This document shows, in pieces, positions 24,781 through 33,586 of a stretch of 33,586 bases of DNA; within the stretch, counting starts at the first letter, position 1; each line of letters starts with the position of its first letter. The notes under the pieces were generated by a model. The model was given only the letters and a program-made list of their open reading frames with translations. It was not told where the DNA came from and ran no database searches. This stretch comes from an uncultured Methylocystaceae bacterium. Lineage in GTDB: Bacteria > Pseudomonadota > Alphaproteobacteria > Rhizobiales > Beijerinckiaceae. A program made the position numbers and the translations under genes. Location: the NCBI GenBank assembly GCA_937870755.1, contig CALMZV010000116.1, positions 1-33,586 of the forward strand, given 5' to 3'.

Positions 24781-25191
24781 TCAGACGGCGATCAGTTTGG
24801 CCGCATCGCGGACGATCCGGCGGTGATCGAACGCAAGCTCGGCCCGCCGCCAGTCGGCCGCCCATTCCACCGCCGCCGCATCGTCGCCCGCCACGGCGCG
24901 GCGCGACAGCGCGCGGCCGGCGAAGGCGACCGACACGGTATGGCCGCGCGGGTCGCGCGCGGGATCGGAATAGACGCCGACCAGGCGCAGCCGCCCGGCC
25001 TTCACGCCGGTCTCCTCCGCCAGCTCGCGCCGGCAGCCGTCTTCCACCGTCTCGCCGATGTCCACAAAGCCGCCGGGCAGGGACAGCCAGCCGGAGAACG
25101 GCGGGTTCCGGCGCCGCACGAGCAGCAGGCGTCCCGCACGGTCGAAGATGACGGCGTCGGCTGTCAGTTTCGGCGTGTTCGGCAGCGGCAT
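24781..25191 (-). CDS. Nudix hydrolase (ADP-ribose pyrophosphatase-like)
   Basis: 136 residues. The Nudix box runs from GGFVDIGETVEDGCRREL to AEETGV, complete with the metal-binding glutamates. The entry LTADAVIFDRAGRLLLVRR and PFSGWLSLPGG are typical of small ADP-ribose/NADH-type Nudix enzymes, which hydrolyse nucleoside diphosphate derivatives; the substrate cannot be read from sequence. GGAGGG precedes the ATG at 25191. It lies 14 bases after rlmH and about 110 bases before the EnvC-like gene on the same strand. Confidence 0.85.
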   Translation of the reverse strand: MPLPNTPKLTADAVIFDRAGRLLLVRRRNPPFSGWLSLPGGFVDIGETVEDGCRRELAEETGVKAGRLRLVGVYSDPARDPRGHTVSVAFAGRALSRRAVAGDDAAAVEWAADWRRAELAFDHRRIVRDAAKLIAV

Positions 25192-25205
25192 CCCGCGCCC
25201 TCCGT

Positions 25206-25688
25206 TCAGGCCCTGTGGTAGGGGTGGCCTGCCAGAATAGTCGTCGCGCGATAGATTTGTTCCGCCAGCACCACCCGCACGAGCTGGTGCGGCAGCGTCA
25301 TCGCGCCGAACGACAGCACGGCTTCGCTCGACGCCCGTACGCTTGGATCGAGTCCGTCCGCGCCGCCGATGAAAAACGTGAGCGCCCTCGCGCCGTCGTC
25401 GCGCAGGCGCTGCACGAGAGCGGCGAATTGCGTGCTTGCGATCGTCCTTCCGGTTTCGTCCAGTGCAATGGCGCGCCCGCCGGCTTCCAGCGCGGCGAGC
25501 AGCGCGCGCGCTTCTTCCGCCTTTCGGTCTTCCGCGCGCCGCGCGCGGCTTTCGGCGCATTCGCGCACAGACAGCGGGCCAAGGCCGAGCGCCTTGCCGC
25601 CGGCGGTCGCGCGCTCCGCATAGCGGGCGAACAATTCGCGTTCCGGCCCGGCCTTCATCTGCCCGACCGCAGCAACCACCAGACGCAT
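25206..25688 (-). CDS. rlmH: 23S rRNA pseudouridine1915 N3-methyltransferase RlmH
   Basis: 160 residues, the normal size for this SPOUT-class enzyme, which methylates pseudouridine 1915 in helix 69 of 23S rRNA on the assembled ribosome. The knotted C-terminal region shows FFIGGADGLD, the SFGAMTLPHQLVR stretch and EQIYRATTI-x-GHPYHR, all diagnostic. The gene starts 4 bases after the rsfS stop, the common rsfS-rlmH pairing. Confidence 0.95.
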   Translation of the reverse strand: MRLVVAAVGQMKAGPERELFARYAERATAGGKALGLGPLSVRECAESRARRAEDRKAEEARALLAALEAGGRAIALDETGRTIASTQFAALVQRLRDDGARALTFFIGGADGLDPSVRASSEAVLSFGAMTLPHQLVRVVLAEQIYRATTILAGHPYHRA

Positions 25689-25692
25689 GCGC

Positions 25693-26157
25693 TCAGCTCG
25701 CGCGCTTCTCGCCCGGCCTGTCGGCGCCCCACATCTTTTCCAGATTGTAGAACTGGCGCACTTCCGGCCGGAAAATGTGCACGATCACATCGCCGGCGTC
25801 GACCAGCACCCAATCGTTGTGCGGCATGCCTTCCACGCGCGGGGCGGGATGGCCCGCCTCCTTCACCGCCTTGATGACGCGCTCGGCGATCGCGCCGACA
25901 TGCGTGTTGGAGCGGCCGGAGGCGATCGCCATCGTGTCGGCGAGCGTCGTTTTGCCCTTGAGGTCGATGAGCGCCACGTCTTCGGCCTTCGCGTCGTCGA
26001 GGCTGGTCGAGATGGCGGCAAGGAGCGTTTCGCCGGCATGAGGCTCGGTGGAGCCGGCCGCCGGATGAAGGGGCGCGCTGCCCGCTTCGGGAATAGGGAT
26101 CGCTGTCAGTTCAGACGCCCTCTGATGGCGCGGCGCAACAGGCGCGCCGCATTTCAA
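25693..26157 (-). CDS. rsfS: Ribosome silencing factor RsfS
   Basis: Up to 154 residues. The RsfS/Iojap domain occupies about 40-142 with KAEDVALIDL, SGRSNTHVGAIAERV, EGMPHNDWVLVDAGDVIVHIF (split here by domain) and a terminal FYNLEKMW segment. RsfS binds ribosomal protein L14 and blocks subunit joining when nutrients run out. The N-terminus is uncertain: no ATG occurs in frame before the domain. A TTG at 26157 gives the longest form, but no ribosome site is visible, so a later non-ATG start is possible. It follows nadD by about 24 bases, the usual nadD-rsfS-rlmH order. Confidence 0.9.
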   Translation of the reverse strand: MKCGAPVAPRHQRASELTAIPIPEAGSAPLHPAAGSTEPHAGETLLAAISTSLDDAKAEDVALIDLKGKTTLADTMAIASGRSNTHVGAIAERVIKAVKEAGHPAPRVEGMPHNDWVLVDAGDVIVHIFRPEVRQFYNLEKMWGADRPGEKRAS

Positions 26158-26181
26158 ACATGAGCCGTGATTCGCGAAATT

Positions 26182-26862
26182 TCAATCCGCGACGCCCCCG
26201 TCCGCCCGGCGCGCCCGGAGCGCGGTGGAGGAAAGGTCGAGCCGTCGGTCGTGCAGAAAGACCAACCTGGGCGGCGCGGCGGCCGCCAGCAGGGGCGCGT
26301 CCGCCTCCTTCATCAAGAAGGGCGCGAGCGCGTGCGCCGCCTTGGCCGCGCTCGCCTTGAGCGTCGCGCCGGGGCGGTCGACGGCGGCGATCGGCGTCAG
26401 GTCGGCGATGGCGCGCCAGCGCTGCCAGCGCGCGAACTGGATGAGATTGTCCGCGCCCATGATCCAGACGAACCGCACGAACGGCGCGCGCTTTCGCAGG
26501 TATTCGATCGTGTCGTAGGTGTAGCGCACGCCGATCCGCGCTTCGAGATCTGTGACGACGATGCGCGGATCGTCCATCAGCGCGCGCGTCGCCGCCATGC
26601 GCGCGGCCAATGGCGCCAGGCCGCGCGTCTCCTTCAGCGGATTGCCGGGCGTCGCCAGAAGCCATATGCGGTCGAGGCGCAGCCGCCTGAGCGCGATCGC
26701 GCAGACGAGGGCGTGGCCTTCGTGCGGCGGATTGAACGAGCCGCCGAACAGGCCGATGCGCATGCCCGGCGTGTGCGGCGGCAGAATGACGTGGGCCACG
26801 TCGTGGACCGGCGCGGCGTCGCGCGCGACGGCCGGGGCGGCCTCAGCCGCGCGTCTGTCCAT
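26182..26862 (-). CDS. nadD: Nicotinate-nucleotide adenylyltransferase NadD
   Basis: 226 residues from the longer start. The nucleotidyltransferase motif [14 protein letters not shown] begins at residue 37 and the C-terminal LSSTALRAR (the family's ISST-x-IR) is present. The enzyme makes nicotinate adenine dinucleotide in NAD synthesis. Two starts are possible: ATG at 26862, with a [11 protein letters not shown] extension of the sort seen in other Rhizobiales NadD proteins, or ATG at 26763 just before the motif. The longer form overlaps the end of proA by 20 bases; neither has a clear ribosome site. Confidence 0.92.
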   Translation of the reverse strand: MDRRAAEAAPAVARDAAPVHDVAHVILPPHTPGMRIGLFGGSFNPPHEGHALVCAIALRRLRLDRIWLLATPGNPLKETRGLAPLAARMAATRALMDDPRIVVTDLEARIGVRYTYDTIEYLRKRAPFVRFVWIMGADNLIQFARWQRWRAIADLTPIAAVDRPGATLKASAAKAAHALAPFLMKEADAPLLAAAAPPRLVFLHDRRLDLSSTALRARRADGGVAD

Positions 26863-28141
26863 CGCCGCGCACGCGATATTTGAAACTCGTCAGCTGCTCC
26901 ACGCCGACGGGCCCGCGCGCATGCATGCGGCCCGTGGCGATGCCGATCTCCGCGCCGAAGCCGAATTCGCCGCCGTCGGCGAATTGCGTCGAGGCGTTGA
27001 CGAGCACGATGGCCGAATCCACCTCGCTGAGGAAACGCTCCGCGGCGGTCGCGTCTTCCGTCACGATGCAATCGGTGTGGTGCGAGCCGTAGGTCTCGAT
27101 ATGGTCGATCGCCGCGTCGAGCCCGTCGACCACGCGCACGGAAATGATCGCGTCGAGATATTCCGTGCGCCAGTCTTCTTCCTGCGCGGGCTTCACCCGC
27201 GCGTCGGCGGCTTGCGTCTGCGGATCGCCGCGCACCTCGCAACCGGCGTCGATCAGCATGGTCACGAGCGGCGCCAGATGCGTGGCGGCGCAGGCCCGGT
27301 CCACCAGCAGCGTTTCGGCCGCGCCGCAAATGCCGGTGCGCCGCATCTTGGCGTTGAGCACGATCTTCTTCGCCTTGTCGAGGTCCGCGCTCTTTTCGAC
27401 GAACACGTGGACGATGCCTTCCAGATGCGCGAACACCGGCACCCGCGCTTCCCTCTGCACGCGCGCCACCAGGCTCTTGCCGCCGCGCGGCACGATCACG
27501 TCGAGATCGCCGTCGAGCCCCGCGAGCATGGCGCCGACCGCCGCGCGGTCGCGCGTGGGAACGAGCGAAATGGCCGCCTCCGGCAGACCGGCCGCGGCGA
27601 GGCCCGCGACGAGACAGGCGTGAATGGCGCCGACCGAGCGAAAACTCTCGGACCCGCCGCGCAGGATGGCCGCGTTGCCGGCCTTCAGGCAGAGCGCGCC
27701 GGCGTCGGCGGCGACATTGGGCCGGCTTTCGAAAATCACGCCGATCACGCCGAGCGGCGTGGCCACGCGTTCGATCACCAGGCCGTTCGGCCGCTCGAAA
27801 CGCGCCAGCACCCGCCCCAGCGGATCGGGCAGAGCGGCGATGTCTTCCAGGCTCCGGGCGATCGCCTCCACGCGCGCGGCGTCCAGCGTCAGCCGGTCGA
27901 GAAACGAGGCGGCGGTTCCGCGCGCGCGCGCGTCGGCGACATCCTGCGCGTTGGCCGCGAGCAGTTCGTCGCGCCGCGCACGGATGGCGGCGGCGGCTTC
28001 GGTCAGCGCCCGGTTGCGCTGGCTCGCCGGCGACAGCGCCAGGCTGCGCGCGGCCGCGCGCGCGGCGCGGCCGACCGTCCGCATCGCGGCGGCGACGTCG
28101 ACGCCGGCGTCGGAAATCTGGGCGAGCTTGTTCATGGACAT
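26843..28141 (-). CDS. proA: Gamma-glutamyl phosphate reductase ProA
   Basis: 432 residues, second step of proline synthesis (glutamyl-5-phosphate to glutamate semialdehyde, NADPH dependent). The catalytic cysteine lies in TGICGAAET, and [20 protein letters not shown] and [20 protein letters not shown] (20 residues) are diagnostic. Two near-adjacent ATGs (28141 and 28135) are possible. In contrast to many bacteria, proB is not directly next to it: two unrelated small genes lie between them on the same strand. Confidence 0.96.
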   Translation of the reverse strand: MSMNKLAQISDAGVDVAAAMRTVGRAARAAARSLALSPASQRNRALTEAAAAIRARRDELLAANAQDVADARARGTAASFLDRLTLDAARVEAIARSLEDIAALPDPLGRVLARFERPNGLVIERVATPLGVIGVIFESRPNVAADAGALCLKAGNAAILRGGSESFRSVGAIHACLVAGLAAAGLPEAAISLVPTRDRAAVGAMLAGLDGDLDVIVPRGGKSLVARVQREARVPVFAHLEGIVHVFVEKSADLDKAKKIVLNAKMRRTGICGAAETLLVDRACAATHLAPLVTMLIDAGCEVRGDPQTQAADARVKPAQEEDWRTEYLDAIISVRVVDGLDAAIDHIETYGSHHTDCIVTEDATAAERFLSEVDSAIVLVNASTQFADGGEFGFGAEIGIATGRMHARGPVGVEQLTSFKYRVRGDGQTRG

Positions 28142-28181
28142 GGCGTTCGCTGCGGTTTCGAAGCGCGATCGCTACCAGAAA

Positions 28182-28967
28182 TCACCGTAGCGCGGAAGCA
28201 AGCTTGCGTAGCGCGGTCCTGAGCGGAATGAACCGCGCCTCGAGAATGGGCGTCGAGCCGGGGATGGGCCGCAGATAGGCCGGCGTTCCGGCCGGCAGGG
28301 GCGGCGCGGGCGGTTGCGGCGCGACGACGACGCCGATCAGCGGCGGGCGCGGCGGGGGCAGCGGCGCCTCGACCGTCGCCTGCAACGGCGCGGCGACGGG
28401 CAGGGCGGCCGGCGCAGCGGGTCTGGCGGGCTCCGGCGTGCGCGCGGCGAACTGTTGGGGCGGTTGCGTCGCCGCGCTCTGGCCGGGAAACAGCGAGGCG
28501 ACGGCCGTCTGCACGCCTTTGATGAAATCGCCGGTTGCGGCCGGCGCCTCCTGCCGGCGCGCCTTCGCGATCATGATGTTGGGCTGCGGGGCCGGCGCGT
28601 TGCAGTTGCGGAACCCCATCGCGATCAGTTCGGAGCCGCGGATCACCTTGTAGTTGCGCGTGAGAAAGCCCAGCCGCGCGCGCACCGCCTGCGGATAGGA
28701 GGTCCAAAGTTCGTTGGTGACGCCGAGGTCCACTTCCTTCGTGTTCTGGTTGTAGGCCTGGTGAAACTTGAGCTGGCTCGTCGGATAGACGCAGACATTC
28801 GGCAGCGACAGCGCCAGCGTGCAAGCCGAGCGGCATTCGTGCAGCCGCACCTCGCGGTTCTGCGAACGGTAGAGTTCGGTCCGGTCCTGATAGTCGCGCA
28901 CCAGCCCGCCGACGTCTTTCACGACGACGATGGGGGCGGGCATCGGCGGTGGTTCGAGATAGCTCAA
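28182..28967 (-). CDS. COG3904-like (ClpP-fold-like) protein with Pro-rich tail
   Basis: Up to 261 residues. The front half (about 8-125) resembles the COG3904 periplasmic-type proteins distantly related to ClpP/SppA: APIVVVKDVGG, a VRLHECRSACTLALSLPN block, and KFHQAY. The usual Ser nucleophile position is C-R-S-A-C-T here; activity is doubtful. The rear half (150-245) is Pro/Ala-rich and probably disordered. An in-frame stop upstream limits the start to TTG at 28967 or ATG at 28943, neither with a strong ribosome site. No signal peptide is visible from either start. It lies between proA and a small secreted protein gene. Function unknown. Confidence 0.6.
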   Translation of the reverse strand: MSYLEPPPMPAPIVVVKDVGGLVRDYQDRTELYRSQNREVRLHECRSACTLALSLPNVCVYPTSQLKFHQAYNQNTKEVDLGVTNELWTSYPQAVRARLGFLTRNYKVIRGSELIAMGFRNCNAPAPQPNIMIAKARRQEAPAATGDFIKGVQTAVASLFPGQSAATQPPQQFAARTPEPARPAAPAALPVAAPLQATVEAPLPPPRPPLIGVVVAPQPPAPPLPAGTPAYLRPIPGSTPILEARFIPLRTALRKLASALR

Positions 28968-29077
28968 CGTTCGCGTCCGTCTGGCCCCAACTCAACCGAA
29001 GATGGTGAACGGAACCTTAATGACCCGACGAATCGGCCAAAATCGCGGCGCGCGCAAAGGCTTGAAACGAGGCGGAT

Positions 29078-29398
29078 TCAGCAGACGGAGGCGACGCGAT
29101 GGTAGCCGACGGCGATCCCGTAGCGGTCGTAGACCGGCTGTCGCAGCATGCAGGGAACCTGCGCGGGATGCGTGCGCCAGGCGTTGGGATCGTAGCTGTA
29201 GGGTTCGAACCCGTCGTAGCGCAGCTTGCGGCCAAGCACGCCGCGCGTCTTCCAGCGATGCAGGCGCGGCGGCGCGTATTCGACGGTCGAGGCGTCGAAC
29301 CCGCCGCCGCACGGCGCCGCGCATCCGCCGGCCTGCGCCGCATGTCCGGCAAGCGCCAGCGCGCTCGCCGCGCCCATGCCTATCAGCCAGGCCTTCAT
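29078..29398 (-). CDS. Small secreted protein of unknown function
   Basis: 106 residues with a clear signal peptide (hydrophobic residues 4-20, cleavage near AAQA-GG). The mature part has four cysteines (GGCAAPC near its start, VPCML, and a terminal ASVC) and many aromatic residues, with YDRYGIAVGYHRVASVC close to the end. The pattern suggests a small disulfide-bonded periplasmic or surface protein. I do not recognise the family. GAGGAG precedes the ATG, which supports the start. It sits 79 bases downstream of proB on the same strand. Confidence 0.7.
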   Translation of the reverse strand: MKAWLIGMGAASALALAGHAAQAGGCAAPCGGGFDASTVEYAPPRLHRWKTRGVLGRKLRYDGFEPYSYDPNAWRTHPAQVPCMLRQPVYDRYGIAVGYHRVASVC

Positions 29399-29477
29399 GG
29401 TCCGCTCCTCGTCCGACAGGACAATGTGGCGGGGCAGTCGTTAAGAATCGGTCGCATGGGCCGGTCCGGGCTCGACC

Positions 29478-31708
<2,231 letters not shown>

Positions 31709-31761
31709 TCATACCAGCGGCGATCGCACGAAATCCATGGCCGCCGGCTGACGCGTGAACC

Positions 31762-31784
31762 GCGCGCCCCTTGCGAGGGCGCGC
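31762..31784. repeat. Hairpin downstream of the GNAT gene
   Basis: GCGCGCCC (31762-31769) pairs with GGGCGCGC (31777-31784) around a 7-base loop, just after the acetyltransferase stop on the minus strand and about 60 bases before obg. There is no T run, so it may slow or stabilise rather than terminate transcription. Confidence 0.4.
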
Positions 31785-31790
31785 CGATCA

Positions 31791-32393
31791 TTAAGTGGGC
31801 TGAAGCGTCCTGTCACGCGCCGAAAACGGCAGTCCCGCCTCGCGCTGCGGCCGCAGCAGTTCGAACCGCTCGGCCGCGATCTGCCCGCCCCGCGCGGGCG
31901 CCGTGCAGGCGCTGTCGCCGGTGGAAGCGAAGCCGCACGCCAGCAGCACGTCGCGCGAACGCGCGTTCCCGATCATGATGTCGGCGATCACGCGGTCGAT
32001 GTCGGTCGTCAGCCACACCAGCCACGTCAGTTCGCGCACCGCCTCCGCCATCAGGCCGGCCCCCCAGTAGGGCTGGCCGAGCCAGTAGCCGACGATCGCG
32101 GTCGCCTCGTGGGCTTCGAGCGAAATCATGCCGATCAGCGATTGCGGCCGCGTGCGCAGCGCCAGCGCCATGTTGAGCGCGCCGCCATCCAGATTGGCCT
32201 GCCGCGCGGCGACGACGAACCGCTCCGCCGCGCCGGGCGGGTAGGGATGGGGAATGTGCGCCGTCCATTGGGCGACCTGCGCCTCGCCAGCGAATTTCTC
32301 GATCTGGGCGGCGTCGGCTGCGGCCGGCCAGCGCAGCCACAGGCGCTGCGTCTCTATCCGGAACACATCGTCGCGAAAGAAATCGGGAAACAT
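31791..32393 (-). CDS. GNAT-family N-acetyltransferase (RimJ/RimL type)
   Basis: 200 residues. The fold is recognisable from the N-terminal ETQRLWLRWP, IGMISLE and the acetyl-CoA segment YWLGQPYWGAGLMAEAV. This subgroup acetylates protein N-termini or small amines; the target is unknown. It lies between rpmA and obg, a place where a GNAT gene is often found in Rhizobiales. The last 20 residues are basic and polar with no clear role. Confidence 0.88.
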   Translation of the reverse strand: MFPDFFRDDVFRIETQRLWLRWPAAADAAQIEKFAGEAQVAQWTAHIPHPYPPGAAERFVVAARQANLDGGALNMALALRTRPQSLIGMISLEAHEATAIVGYWLGQPYWGAGLMAEAVRELTWLVWLTTDIDRVIADIMIGNARSRDVLLACGFASTGDSACTAPARGGQIAAERFELLRPQREAGLPFSARDRTLQPT

Positions 32394-32430
32394 GGATATC
32401 TCCGATCCGGCGGTCGCGGGCGAACCCGCA

Positions 32431-32461
32431 AACGAAAAGGGGAAGCGCGGCGCTTCCCCTT
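32431..32461 (-). terminator. Rho-independent terminator of the rplU-rpmA unit
   Basis: AAGGGGAAGCGC (32437-32448) and GCGCTTCCCCTT (32450-32461) form a perfect stem around a very short centre. On the minus strand the hairpin is followed by TTTTCGTT. It lies about 95 bases past the rpmA stop and just before the GNAT gene, so it ends the ribosomal protein transcript. Confidence 0.75.
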
Positions 32462-32553
32462 CGATCTAGGATCGGATCGGCTCGACCGGAACATGCGTTC
32501 CTGGGCTGACCTCTCGCCGGGGCTGGCGCCGGCGGAGGTCTGGTGTCCTCCGC

Positions 32554-32829
32554 CTATTCTGCGGCCGCCGGTTTGGCGGCGGGAGCGACCGATACGGTCG
32601 ATCGGCCCTTGCCGAGCGTCTTGAACGTGACGACGCCGTCGACGAGGGCGAACAGCGTATGGTCCGAGCCGATGCCGACATTGCGGCCGGCGTGCCATTT
32701 CGTGCCGCGCTGGCGAACGATGATGTTGCCGCCGCGCACGGCCTCTCCGCCGAACTTCTTCACGCCAAGACGACGGCCGTCCGAATCACGCCCGTTGCGC
32801 GACGAGCCGCCTGCTTTCTTGTGAGCCAT
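32554..32829 (-). CDS. rpmA: 50S ribosomal protein L27
   Basis: 91 residues. [17 protein letters not shown] at the N-terminus, followed by GVKKFGGE and the basic [13 protein letters not shown] stretch, is diagnostic. L27's N-terminal tail reaches the peptidyl transferase centre. The C-terminus has an Ala/Pro/Lys tail (about 80-91), common in this group. It follows rplU by 63 bases. Confidence 0.98.
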   Translation of the reverse strand: MAHKKAGGSSRNGRDSDGRRLGVKKFGGEAVRGGNIIVRQRGTKWHAGRNVGIGSDHTLFALVDGVVTFKTLGKGRSTVSVAPAAKPAAAE

Positions 32830-32892
32830 TTCATTGCTCCAATTGTGACGCGGTCGCCTTTTTCAGGCCCGCGGGTATGTCCTGAGGGCGCC

Positions 32893-33189
32893 TTACGCGA
32901 TCCCGGTGATCTTGACGAGCGTCACGTCCTGCCGGTGTCCGCGCTTGCGCTTGGAGTTCTGGCGGCGGCGCTTCTTGAAGGAGATGGTCTTGGGGCCGCG
33001 GCCGTGCGCCACGATCTCGCCCTGCACCTTGGCCTTGGCGCCGAACTCGGCCGAACCGTCCTTGCCGACGAACAGCACGTCCTCGAACGTCACCTTGTCG
33101 CCCGGCTCGCCGGCCAGAGACATCACCTGAATTTGTTCATCGGCGGCGACGCGATACTGCTTCCCGCCGATCCTGACGACTGCGAACAT
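32893..33189 (-). CDS. rplU: 50S ribosomal protein L21
   Basis: 98 residues. MFAVVRIGGKQYRV, the EDVLFVG segment and the basic FKKRRRQNSKRKRGHRQ stretch are diagnostic. L21 binds 23S rRNA in the large subunit. The ATG at 33189 matches the family start and follows GAGGACA; the frame continues upstream, but only as leader sequence. Two hairpins lie in that leader. Confidence 0.97.
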   Translation of the reverse strand: MFAVVRIGGKQYRVAADEQIQVMSLAGEPGDKVTFEDVLFVGKDGSAEFGAKAKVQGEIVAHGRGPKTISFKKRRRQNSKRKRGHRQDVTLVKITGIA

Positions 33190-33350
33190 CTTGTCCTCGT
33201 GTTCGTTTCCGGCCTGACGATTCGAAAAACGTCGGCCGGCTTTTTGGCAGCGACCCCGCGCGGGAAAACCCGGCCACGGGACGATCGGAATTGCTCGCGG
33301 GCGAAAAACCAAACGGCGCGGCTGGTGACCGCGCCTCGCGAAGCCCGCGT
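33190..33350 (-). promoter_or_regulatory. Structured 5' leader of rplU
   Basis: This stretch of more than 150 bases without a gene holds two stem-loops on the minus strand. The promoter-proximal one (33315-33321 with 33329-33335, 7 bp) is followed by GTTTGGTTTTT, like an intrinsic attenuator. The second (33209-33219 with 33230-33239, ten pairs with one bulge) ends about 20 bases before the ATG. Together they could allow autoregulation of L21/L27 synthesis; this is inference. Confidence 0.45.
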
Positions 33351-33379
33351 TCACTAGCGAAGGACGCGCATTCTGTCAA
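33351..33379 (-). promoter_or_regulatory. Candidate rplU promoter
   Basis: On the minus strand a perfect TTGACA (33379-33374) is followed after 17 bases by TAGTGA (33356-33351), a weak -10. The predicted start gives an rplU leader of about 155 bases. The rest of the gap up to the tRNA gene (33380-33531) shows no gene. Confidence 0.45.
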
Positions 33380-33461
33380 CGAAAACGGCTGAAAACCGCA
33401 TGCGCCCGACCGGGTGGCGCGCCTGTCCGCGCCCGCGTTGCGAATTGGCGCCGCAACCGGC

Positions 33462-33490
33462 TTGTTGAAAAGCGGCGGCGATGTTATTTC
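33462..33490 (+). promoter_or_regulatory. Candidate promoter of tRNA-Ser
   Basis: TTGTTG (33462-33467) and TATTTC (33485-33490) are spaced by 17 bases and lie about 40 bases before the tRNA. The match to consensus is moderate. Confidence 0.35.
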
Positions 33491-33531
33491 CGCCGCGACC
33501 ACGCCCCCGGCCCAAAGCCGGACGGCCTCGC

Positions 33532-33586
33532 GGAGAGGTGGCAGAGTGGTCGATCGCGCCGCACTCGAAATGCGGAGTACGTGCAA
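33532..33586 (+). tRNA. tRNA-Ser (anticodon CGA), cut by the window end
   Basis: The 5' acceptor strand GGAGAGG, a D arm with GCAGAGTGGTCGA, and the anticodon stem CCGCA/TGCGG around anticodon CGA (33566-33568, reads UCG) are present. The long variable arm begins as the window ends; the T arm and 3' acceptor are missing. Confidence 0.92.

Overview
The window is GC-rich chromosomal DNA from an alphaproteobacterium, most likely of the order Hyphomicrobiales (Rhizobiales). The evidence is the codon and base bias, Rhizobiales-type protein families (DUF610 deacetylase, RppH, degenerate EnvC-like LytM protein, MmyB-like XRE regulator) and the order rplU-rpmA-GNAT-obg-proB-...-proA-nadD-rsfS-rlmH-...-envC-ctpA-DUF610-rppH. 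I cannot name the genus. I see no insertion sequence, prophage, CRISPR array or rRNA.

Layout. 1-6.9 kb: the 3' end of an unidentified gene, an L,D-transpeptidase, an NDUFAF5-type methyltransferase homologue, then a plus-strand catabolic-looking row (omega-amino-acid:pyruvate aminotransferase, a molybdenum hydroxylase large subunit without its partner subunits, a Liv-type periplasmic binding protein without its transporter). 6.9-10.8 kb: rlmN, converging on a dsbB/YqaA pair, then tRNA-Leu(CAA) and a second orphan Liv-type binding protein. 10.8-15.7 kb: a compact minus-strand cluster of seven genes (DUF2946-like Cys protein, two NosL-family copper proteins, a small single-pass membrane protein, a FtsX-type permease, a LolD/MacB-type ATPase, and a polytopic protein with a DsbB-like Cys-x-x-Cys motif). 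A near-perfect FNR/FixK-type box lies upstream of its first gene. 15.8-18.6 kb: an enoyl-CoA hydratase and an AtuA-family gene, divergent, which suggest acyclic terpene or branched acyl-CoA degradation. 18.6-20 kb: an XRE regulator divergent from a small membrane protein, with a palindromic candidate operator between them. 20-33.2 kb: a long minus-strand housekeeping block covering envelope hydrolysis (envC, ctpA, DUF610), ribosome and RNA functions (rlmH, rsfS, obg, rpmA, rplU, rppH), NAD synthesis (nadD) and proline synthesis (proB, proA). The window ends inside a tRNA-Ser(CGA).

The part most likely to be undescribed is the 10.8-15.7 kb cluster. It combines NosL-type copper chaperones with a mechanotransmission-type ABC module and putative thiol-redox membrane proteins, but no nosZ, nosR or nosD is present here. 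The reading is that it handles extracytoplasmic copper or thiols and is switched by low oxygen or nitric oxide. That is inference from domain content and one regulatory site; no function has been shown.
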